Below, in pieces: positions 48,276-60,200 of a DNA stretch of 61,886 nt. The DNA lies in contig DGXB01000051.1 of the NCBI GenBank assembly GCA_002396205.1, forward strand, positions 1-61,886, in the 5' to 3' direction. The notes under the pieces were generated by a model. The model ran no database searches. It worked only from the letters and a program-made list of their open reading frames with translations, and was not told the DNA's origin. Source of the stretch: Bacteroidales bacterium UBA4243 (lineage in GTDB: Bacteria > Bacteroidota > Bacteroidia > Bacteroidales > F082). Within the stretch, counting starts at the first letter, position 1. Each line of letters begins with the position of its first letter. The translations under genes were made by a program, and so were the position numbers.

Positions 48276-51200
48276 ATGAAATACTTTTCTCAACAAACAA
48301 CAATGCAGAACTACGGAAAACTTTACCGATTTTTGATGATCGCCATGATGGTGATGCTTACGAGCGGAATGGCTTGGGCGCAAACGCTTGAAATATCAAC
48401 AACAGGCACCTACACCTTGACAAGCACAGGAAGTGGCAACCAATTTAAATGTAATGGCAGCAACACCAATTACACCTACCTCGGCAATGTTACAGCTAAC
48501 ACAAACACTCACATTACCATCATCTTCAACACCTCAGAAACCGTCCGTTCCACCGGGCAGTTCAACGTGAGCGGCAGCAATGCTTCCATAACGCTGCAAC
48601 TTGCCGACGGTTGCACAGCCTGCACACCGAGCAAACCCACCCTGAAAACCAACGCGGCGCGTGGCACGGCATGGTTCCTCATGGCCACTTACAATACCGA
48701 CCCAGCCAACAAATCCATCACTGTGCTTGGGAAAAAACCTGAAAACATCACGACCGACGATCCGGATAATTTCGACGAAGCATCTTCGCATTGGAGCGGG
48801 AACTTCGTATTAGACGGCGGTGCAGCCAAAATGGTGGAAATCACTACCGACACCGCGAACCGAAAAGTCAGGTTGGAGGAAGGGGGCATTATCCATCGTT
48901 TCGATAGGGATGGCGGAGGTCAGCCGTTCAGGATGCAGCAAGGTACGCTTACGCTTACCAAGGTTACCTTGCAGAACTACGCCACTAATAGTAGCACTTC
49001 CACCGCTGGCATCCAAATCATGACCCAAACCGACATTGCTGCTGGCGTCAGGGTTGCATTGACGCAATGCCACTTCACCAAACTCGCAGCAGGTTCAGGC
49101 TATTGCGCTGTGCGAATGCAAGGTACGAAAGGAAGTTTGATACAAAACAACTATGTAAAAATCGACCATTGCCTTTTCGACCATTGCTACTGCCTCAACG
49201 GCAATGCCACCACGAATTCGGGAGGGACGACCATTTCAACAAATGGAGTCATCCGCACGCTTTCCAACTTTCGCTCGCCCGTAAGAGTGACCAATTGCAA
49301 AATGGAAAACAACCTTGGTCCAAGCATACGACACCATGAACCCTACAACATGCTCATTCAAAACAACATCGTCCAGAACAATTGGAACAGCGGCGTGGGC
49401 GGAGGCATGCAACTCAGGGGACCGGCGTCCCTCATAGAATGCAAGGTACTCAACAACATAGCAAAGGGAGACGGTGGCGGCATCTTCTACGGCACTTTCG
49501 TCGATGCCACCGAGATGGACCCTGGCCACAGCATCCTCACAATGGACGAAAACTCTGAGATAAGCGGCAACAAGTCATACGGCAACGGCGGCGGCATCAT
49601 GCTGTGCGGCGAACAAATTCACCCTGGTGGGAGTAGTAACTCAAATGTTGCCTACTATGCCTTCGACCCAGAAGGAGGGCTTCTTAATCCATTAGAGCCA
49701 ATCCGGGTGGAATTTGTGCTGAATGGCGGCACCATCAAAGACAACAGATGCTCGGGACAAGGCGGCGGCGTGTGCATCACCCGACACAAAAACTGCACTT
49801 TCTACGGCACCAATTGTTACCTTTATCAGGGAACTATCGAAAATAACAAGACATGGAGCAACAACGGCGGTACCGGCGAGGGCGGCGGCGTGGCACTTAT
49901 CACCTCAAGCGATTATGATCCTTTAAGTATAACTACCAGTGTGTGGCCTACTGACCTTAATGTTAACATTGATGACATCAAGCCGCAGGACATCAAAGTT
50001 GTCATTGGCGAAATCAACGGTGATAAAGAGATAAAAATCCAAAACAACTCGGGCAGCGACGGCGGCGGCATCTATGTGAATGCCCATCCGGTTGAATATA
50101 CACACAACCATGCAACCTCGAAGGTTTCCACTACCGTTTACGATTACTCCACCATCGACAACAATAGTGCCTCGGGCTCGGGCGGTGGCCTCTATTTGGC
50201 AAACGGCTCGGTGACCATCACCAACGAATCGAGGGTAGGCGCATATTCGCCCACCCTCCAAAAAAACAAAGCCACCAGCGGCTTGGGCGGAGGCATTTAC
50301 CTCGGTAATGGCGATATCAACATGGAAGGTGCCATCATCGGCGGCAGTACAGAAACTTTGGGCAACTCAGCCGGCGATTCAGGCGGCGGCATCTATGTCT
50401 ATTCCGGCTCGGTCACCATGCTGAGTACCACCATCCGTTATAACAAAGCCATGAATGGCAGCGGCGGCGGAATGTATTTGGGTGGTGGCAACGTGAGCAT
50501 CAACCCCAACGAAATCGGCACGGGCATACGCTCCAGCATTTCCAACAATACAGCGGGACAGCATGGCGGCGGCGTTTACACGGGCAACGGAAAACTGATT
50601 GTATACGGCTCGTTTTCAGAAAGCGGCGCCCAGTCGAACCATATCGAAATCACTAATAACAAGGCTTTAGGCGGTAATGGTGGCGGAATCTATTGCCGAG
50701 GTACCTTAAATTCACAAAGTTGGGAATACGACATCCGTCTGCGTCGCGTCACCATCGGCAACAACGAGGCTGGTGGATCGGGTGGCGGAATTTATTTACA
50801 AAAAGGGAAAGTCTCCGTCATTGACGGTGCCATCAATGGCAACACTGCTACTGTAAACGGCGGTGGCGTATACACCGAAGAAGGCAATATCGACATCAAT
50901 GCCACCCGTGATGAGCGTTTCGCTTCAGAAATCATCGGCAACACCGCAGGTATCAACGGCGGCGGACTGAACACACACAAAGGATACATCCGCATTTTCG
51001 GCACCAAAAAAACCCAGCGCATCATCATCAAGAACAACCAAGCCACCACGGGCAGCGGCGGCGCCATCTTCTGCATGGGCGAAAACGCCAACGCCGAATA
51101 CATCACCATGCGCCACACCGACCTCATCAGCAATAGCGCCAAAAACGGTGGTGCCGACTACGGCACTGGCTCCACCGTGACAGCAGGCTGCGGCGGCGGA

Positions 51201-54200
51201 ATGTACCTGCAACAAGGCAAAATCACCATCACCGACGTCAACATCCAAAACAACTACGCCAAATGGAACGGCGGCGGCATCAACAACCACTCGGGCAGCA
51301 TCGACGTGAACGGCTGCTTCATCGGCAGCTCCTACAGCGCCAGTGGCGACCACTACTACAAAGCAAACGCAGCCGACGGCGACACCGACCGTGGCAACAA
51401 GGCCAGCAACAGCGGGGGCGGCATCTACACCAACTTGGGCGACATTGACATTGAAGATTATGTGGAAACCACGGGCAACATCACCCGCATCGAGTCGAAA
51501 GTGACCTACAACGAGGCGGCCAAAAACGGCGGCGGCATCGACACGCGCGAAGGCATCATCTATATTAATAGGAAAGAGCAGGACGACCAAATCGAGGTGG
51601 CCTTCAACAAGGCCAATCGCGGCGGCGGGCTTTACGCCAACGCGGGCACCATCATAGCCTACAACGCTCTCATCCACGACAACACCGCCACCTTGCACGG
51701 CGGCGGCGCCAACAACCACTCGGGCGACATCATCATCTATGGCGGCATGCTGTCGAACAACACCGCCAAGGAAGGCCACGGCGGCGGCGCCTACACCAAC
51801 GTGGGCGACATCGACCTGTTCCAGTTCCCGTCCACCAACTTGAACCCCACCCTCAACCATGGCACCAAGGTCTACAACAACATTGCCAAGTTCAATGGCG
51901 GCGCGTTCAACAACCACACGGGCCGCGTCGACGTGCGCCACGCCACCATCTACAACAACACCGCCACCCTTGGCAACGGCGGCGCCATCTTCTGCGAAGG
52001 CCCCCATACCAACGTCGACCATAGCTTGGGCTACACCATCCGCCTGCTCTGCTCCGACATGGTGCAAAACAAGACCCGTGGCCAAGACGGCACCGCCACC
52101 GACCCCACCGGACGCGGCGGCGGCATCTACCTGAAATACGGCTCCATCTATGCCCACTACTCCAACATCCTCAACAACGAGGCCAACATCAACGGCGGCG
52201 GCATCGACAACCACTCGGGCGACATGCTCCTCTACGGCTGCGACGTCATCGGCAACCAAGCCCGCGGCGGCGGCGGCGGCGGCATCTTCACCTACCAAGG
52301 CGACATCACCATCGGCCCCAGCACCACCCGCGACGGCTCCAACCAGTCGAAAGCCTCGCTCGTCGACAACAACTCGGCCCACGTTGACGGCGGCGGCATC
52401 AACAACCAGGCTGGCAACATCAGCATCAACGGCGCCCAAATCACCAACAACACCGCCCTCAACGGCAACGGCGGCGGCATCTTCATCACCGGCAACATCG
52501 ACATGAAGGCCGGAAGAATCGGCCAAAACACCGCCTTGAAAGGCAAAAGCGAGAACGGCGGCAAAGGCGGCGGCGTGTATAGCGGCGGCGGCCTGTTCAA
52601 CATCCACGAGCGCGAAGAAAACCCCGTACCCATCGTCCTCATCGTTGACTCGGAAGTGAAAAGAGTCACTGGCGGTCAAACGGCAACCGTCCATTACCAC
52701 CTTGTCGACCAAGGGAAATATGGCAATAATGTCAGCAATGTGGAGCATGGCATCGTTTGGGGAGCCACAGAAGATCAAACCACCCAAGTTATTTATGGTT
52801 CGTCGGCTGGAACAACAAACGGCTATACTTACACCCAAGGCGAGCCTGCCTGCGAGCGCATCACCATCCCAAGTTCGATGATCAACCCTGGCACCACCTA
52901 CACCGCCAAGGCCTTCTTCCGCTACACGACGGGCGGCAACGTCATCACAGGCGAAAGCCAAACGATGGAGTTCGTTACCTTCTCCGACAGTGAGCCCTTG
53001 GTGATTTCAGGCTCGGTGAACAACATCACCAAAAACAGCGCACAAGGCAGTGGCCGCGTGATGGACAACGGAGGCTCAACCATCACTGTAAGAGGCGTTG
53101 CCATCAAGAAAGCAAGCGATGCCAATTTCACATTGATACCCTCCACCGAAACCACGGAGTTCTTCACCGTCGACCTGACGAACCTTGATGCGAACACCAA
53201 ATACATCGCCAAGGCTTACGCCACCAACGAAAATGATCAAACGGGCTACGGCAACGAAGTGGAATTCACCACCCTGAAAGACACGCCCGACATGGGCAAC
53301 GGCTTGGTGACCGTCACCACAAGCATCGAGAATGGCGTCATCGTGGCCACGGCCAGTTTCACCATGCCTACCGGCACCACTTTCGGGGAACAAGGCGTCA
53401 TAAAGGGCTACGGCTTCGTGTGGAGCCGCGACGACGACCCCGAATTGGTCTCCGACCACACCATAGCTGGCACACTGACGCAGGGCACCACCACCTTCAC
53501 CGCCACCTATAGGGATGTCACCCCCGGCATCACTTTCTATGTGAGGGCCTATGCCACCACCGTTGAAAACGTGGTGACTCCCGCTTCAGACATCACCAAC
53601 TACAGCATCACGGCGGCCACCCAGCACGTGGCGCCCATGCTCTACGACATCCCTGTGGTGCGCGCCATCGGGATTTCGGGCATCACGCAAAACTCGGCCA
53701 CCATCACCTGCCAGATCTATAGCGGGTATCACGGAACAACGCAATATGGTGTGCATTTGGACAATTACACGGAAACCAATCCGGCCAACACCTACACCAG
53801 TGCATTCATTCCTTCCAATAATGCTACCCCAAACGACCCAGAACATCAAATCTATTATCCTTATACCTATACCGTTCAACTCACTAACCTCAAGCCTGGC
53901 ACCACCTACTACCTGAAAGCCTACGGCACCAACGTAAGCAATCCTACTTCCGACGACGACTATAATTTTGGCAACGACTACAACTTCACTGCCCTGCCCA
54001 TCATGCAGCCTAATGTGGTCATCACTTCGGTAGACAATATTCAAAAGACCTCGGCCACCATCAAATGCTCGGTCGAAAATGGCGGAGGCAGCATCACCGC
54101 CTATGGCATCAAATACAGCACCGACCCAAGCATGACCAATGCGACATCAGTTCCTGGTTCCAATCTTAGCGGCAACACCTTCTCGGTCGAGCTCGACAAT

Positions 54201-57200
54201 CCAAACCACGACCTACTGACTGCCCACACCACCTATTATGTGCAAGCCTACGCCACCAACTCGGCAGGCACCCACACCTGCCAAGCCGTGAGCTTCACGA
54301 CAGACTACGACCATCCCTCGGTGGCATTGACCGGCGTGAGCGGATTGTCTTCCGTCTCCGTCGATGACAATGTGCAATGCAATGGCTCAGGCCAATACAC
54401 CGTTAGGCCCTACTCAAACGATGCAACCGACAATGTGAAGACCTACGGCGTGTGCTGGAGCACCTTCCGCAACCCCACACGCGCCAACTCCGACGTGGCC
54501 AACACCCACTTCACGGACCACACGGGAGACCCCATCACGGGTAATGCAGCTGTGAACTGCTCCACCAATATGACGCAACGCTTCCCCAACACCAGATATT
54601 GGGTGCGTGCCTATGCCAGCACCGAAACTCCTAATGACGACCTGACCGACCCCGACAACCCAGTCTACTCGTTGGACGACATCGAGTATTCCGACGAAAA
54701 GGCCTTCATCACCCTGCCCCTGATGCAGACAGCCCCGGCAGCCAACATCACCAGCACCAGCGCAACGCTCGGAGGCACCATCGCCAGCCGCGACACTGAA
54801 CACTACCTCATCAAATACGGCGTGTGCTGGGGAACAAGCGAAAACCCAACCCCCAATTACGATCCTTCTAATCCCAACTATAGTGATGTTAACATCACTG
54901 GGGCCAGCTCCACCACGCGCCCGTTCAGTTTCAACGTGACGGGACTTACGCCTTATAATCCTGAAAATCCCCAAACCTACCACTACCGCGCCTATGCCAT
55001 CAACAGGAACGGTACCAGTGGCTCAGGGTATGATTACACCATAGCCACAGGCAGCAACATCGCCTACGGCCCTGATGCCACATTCAACACCACGCAATAC
55101 ACCATCATTGGCACAACCAACCCAACAGAAGCTGGTTGGGTGAGCTATGAGGCGGGACTCACCGCTGGCGGCGGATGGAACGGAACAGACCAAATAACAG
55201 TAGAAGCCCACACAAACGATGGATGGCACTTCGAAAATTGGACGCTTGACAATGCGTCACACAGTTCAAGCAACCCATTGACAGAAACCCCGACTGCTGG
55301 CAACCACACCTACCAAGCCAACTTCAAAGCTATAGTAAGTGCAACCGTTAACCCTGAACATACCGGTTCGGTTTCGGGCGCAGATAATTATGAAGTTGGT
55401 ACAACATGCACTTTGACTGCCACCGCTGAAACAGGCTATACTTTCCTCTATTGGACGGATGACGCTGGCAACATCATTATGGACGCAACAGGCGATACGC
55501 CAGTAGGCCATAGCTACACTTTCACCGTTTCCGGTCCTGTCAGCCTGACGGCCAACTTTGGAGCGAGCCGAACCATTTCGGTTTCCTCAAACAACACGAC
55601 CCAAGGATCTGCAAGCGTGAATGGAGGTTCAAGTGCCACATTCGGCGAGGGAGCCACCTGCACCGTGACGGCCACGGCCAACAGCGGCTACACTTTCATT
55701 TATTGGAAGGAAGGCTCTGACATAGTTTCGACTGAAGCCAATTACTCCTTCACCGTTGGCGACCAAAACAGGACATTGGAAGCCTACTTCGGCACTTCAC
55801 GCACGATTACGGTTTCGACCGACGATGCCAATTACGGCACAGTAAGCGGTGGTGGCACATACGGCGATGGCGCAGAATGCACCGTGACGGCCACCGAAGC
55901 CGAAGGCTACACCTTCACGAACTGGACAGAAGGCGGGACGGAGGTTTCAACCGATGCTTCATACACTTTCACCGTGTCGGGCAACAACCGCGATTTGGTG
56001 GCGCACTTCACACCGAGAGGAAGGACCTCGTCACGCCCCCGCGACATCTATCCCGCCCCTGCCCGCGAGCCTTGGGATTGGGACGACGAACCTATCACCC
56101 ATCGCGACAACCAACCTCCTACCGTGGAAACCGGCGTCGTGAGCAATGTCACAGCCACAACTGCCACAGCGTGCGGCATAGTGACTGACCAAGGTGACGC
56201 AGCCATCACTGCGGCAGGCATTTGGTACAGCGCCATCGGACCGGATTATGACGCCACCAGCAATACTGGCACCACCATTCCTGCCACATCCCCAGCTGTT
56301 GGCACCCAGTTTAGTGCGACACTCGAAAACTTAAATGCCGATGCCATCTACTATGTGCGTGCCTATGCGACAAACGCGCATGGCACAAGCTACGGTCGGC
56401 TTCGCACCTTCTCCTACAACAGACTCCCTTCCATCGACCATAACACGGCATTAGATGGCGGCGGCGTCTATATTGCGAAAGGCGGAAAGATCAGCTTCTC
56501 GAGCGGCAACATCCAACTGAACGAAGCCACACGCAACGGCGGTGGAATCTACCTCGAAAACGGCGACCAAACAAGAGAAGACGCTATCATGCACATGAAG
56601 GGCATCTGCGAGGTGAATGGCAACCATACGCCCGACTTCAGCCTCACCGAAGACGCCAACGGCAACCCCGTCATCACTGGCGGCGGTGCCGGCATCTACC
56701 TTGACGGCAAGCTCTATGTGGGCGACAAAATCGACGATGCCAAAGGCACACACCGCCTCATCGTCGACAAAAACTACGCCATGACCGCTTTCACGGAAAC
56801 GGCATACACGAATGGCAATTACAATAATAGCTACTACCTCCGCAACAACGTGTTCCTGCCCTACACCACCAACAAGCAGGCAGACAGCTACTTTAACGCC
56901 TATTCCGACTACACGACACCCGACAACAGCAAGACGCGTGTCATTGCCTTGTTGTCAGACATATCCAATGATGGAAACACAAACTATTCGCACATCGGCT
57001 TCAGCGTGACCAAAGGCAAGATTCCAGTCATTGCCACTGCAAAGAAAGAGAACCAAGATTTAGACAACCTCAACTTTTTGGAATACGGCATTTATGAGTA
57101 TGGCAATGGCAATCAGCACAACACCGAGGAATGGATGAACACCATCACGGGACGAATGAACTCAATCGATGCGGCCAACGCTTCCATCTTCGACGATGCC

Positions 57201-60200
57201 AGAGCCTATATCGCCATCCATGCCAGACAAGACGACAAACCCTTCAGGAACGATTTCATCTACCTCTGGGACTGCTGGACCACGCCCATAGTGAAATATG
57301 ACCCTGCCCTCTACGACATGTACGGACACGAGTTAGCTCAACAAGACGACAGCCATTATACAATTGACGCTGGAACCGGCCTCTGGCACATCAAGGACGA
57401 AAAAGGCTTGGCTTGGTTCTCGGCCAACGTGAACAGGCTGAACGGCTCGAATAATGAAAACTATTCTACATTGGAGGCCGTTTTGGAAGCCGACCTCGAC
57501 ATGACCGAATACCTTTGGGTGCCCATCGGGTCGGTGCGTCAGGTCGACGACGACATCAACACCATCTTCCGCGACCTTGACAATACGACAGACAACGACA
57601 AATTGGGCTACCGAGGCACTTTCAACGGCCAAGGCCACGTCATCAAAGGCATCGACTGCCGCTACATCTCAAGTTTGGTCAAATACGGCTTGTTCGGCAA
57701 CCTCGAAGAAGGCGCCAATGTCTACAACACCTTCGTCGATGCCTCGTCGTTCAGGACCAACGATGCCAGCAATACCTACTATGTTGGCGGCATAGCCGGA
57801 TTGGTGGAGCAAGGCGCCACCATCAGCACCAGCGAAGCCCGCGCCACTATCGACGTGACCCTTGCGAACAAAGCCACTTCGTATGTGGGCGGCCTCGTGG
57901 GCAAAGCCGAAGGCACCACTGAGCACCCCACCGTCATCCATTCCTCGATGGCCATGCCAAATATAATAGGAACGGTGGATTACATGGGTGGATTGGTAGG
58001 ACAATTAGGTGTATCAGGATCTGCCAAATGCGACCTCTTCAACAGCTTCGCCAACCCGAAGTTCCCGAACGCGACAACAAGCCCGTATTATGTCATGAAT
58101 GAAAACAAATACATCGGCGGCCTCGTGGGCGAAAACAACGGAACGGTCGAAAACTGCTACAGCCGCTTGCAAGGCGACGAACCTACTGACGGCACAAACA
58201 GCGTGTTCGGATGGTTTGCCGGAACCAACAACACGAATAACATCAAATATTGCTATGCGCCAGATGGGAAATCGGTCTATAAGAAAGCCGGCAATGGCAC
58301 TATCTCCGGCCACGGCAACTACACCGCTACACAACGTTTCAGCGGCAAATACGGCTTCAAGCACCGCGACCATCAACTTACTGCCGCTTCGTCGAGCAAG
58401 GATACTCCTACCACCTACATCTCCGCCGAAAACAACAACACGCTTTCGGGCGGGCTGATGACCTCGCTCAACGCATGGGTCGCCGACAACACTGGCTATT
58501 CTGTTTGGACCCGCACCATGGCCAGCCCCATCAACGACGACTACCCGGTCCTCATGCTGACCAAGAAGAACGACTCGGAGAACTTCAACAGCGTGGGATC
58601 GAAGGATGGCATATATATGGTGTATGAGGACAACATAAATGACATGTGGGCTGAAAGCGGGAAAGACTTCAAGGCCTGCAACACAGCGGGCTCCAATGCG
58701 GCCATGTATCTCTACAACACCAACCCGAATCCGCTCAACATAAGCAACAACAACAATGTGATGCTCGCCATCAACGAAGAAGTGGGCATCCTGCAAGCCG
58801 ACGAAACCGTCCTGAAGGCCCGCGTGGGCGTCACCATCAAGAACACCAGGAAGGGCGCAAACGACTATACCGACGACCCCAACTGGCACCTGTTCTCCTC
58901 GGCCATCAATGAAGTGCCGATGGGATTGGACTACCACACTGAAAATGACCAGAACTATAAAGATTACATTGTTTACGGAGGCCCTCACGCCGACGACGTT
59001 TGGGGCAACCGCAACCAATTTGACCCGCCGATGACAACATGGTTCCAATCAGACAATGAGCATGGGGTCAGCTACAATCCTAACAAAGTAGGCTATTTCC
59101 CCACCAACACGCCCTATGGCACTTGGAGACCTGGAGCTGGCGGTCAAAGCGCCTCCAATCCCGCAGTGGGCGGCTTCTTCGACCTGTTCGACTACAGCGA
59201 GAAGTATTACCACTGGATGAACTACAAGCGCGAAGGCAGCGCTACCATTCAAGACCACTGGCACTACGACAAAGATGCCGCCGACGGGAAACACTACAAA
59301 ATCTCCTCTGACTACCGCAACGATGTGACCATGCCCGCCGGCAAGGGCTACCTGATGGCCCTCTCAGGCGAGTCGATGATGATGGCCGACGGAACGCTGA
59401 ACACTGGCGAAATCAGCCATACGGTGACCAAGACAGCTGTAGGCACCAACTTGCCTCCTCATGGGCATGGCTCCTACGCCTACGACGAGCCCTACCGCTC
59501 GCTCAACATCGCAGGCAACCCCTACCAAAGCTACCTCGACTTCCACGAGTTTGTCTTCAACACGGAGGCTAACAACAGCGACTTGCTGTTTTCCGAAAAT
59601 GGGGAAAATGGGACCACCTACTACTCCTACGCCACCCGCAGCGCCGACGGCAAGACCTACCAATACTTCACGACAACGCAATCCACGAATCCCGCAACGG
59701 CAGGCCCCTATCTCCATCCGCACCAAGGCTTCTTCGTGAAGGTGACAGGCAACGGCGACCTCAACTTCAACGACAACATGCGTGTGGCAGGAACGAGTAC
59801 CTCCTTGAACTCGCCCTACCGCGACAGGCTTAACTATCCCTTGGTGAACCTGTTTTGCTACGACGCCAACGGCAAACGCGACTACACGACTGTCGAGATC
59901 AGCCGTCCCGAGGCAGGTGGCGGCCACAAGATGGAGAACCTCTGCATGAGCGATGCGCAAATCTACGCCCACTACAACGACGACAACTACCAAATCCTCT
60001 TCGCTCCCGAGGGCGTGAATGTGGTGCCGGTGCGTTGCAAGGTCATCGAGGACGGCTACTTCACCATGCGTTGGAGCACCTATCACGGCGACTTCAGCTA
60101 CCTCCACCTCATCGACAACCTGACGGGCGCCGACGTCGACTGCCTGACCACCGACGAATACAAGTTTGAGGGCAAGGCTTCCGACTACAATTCGCGCTTC

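Noticed and set aside
50925..52961. 678-codon reverse-strand frame inside the giant gene
   Set aside because: Mirror of GGC-rich glycine repeats, giving an Ala/Val/Asp repeat with no start context.
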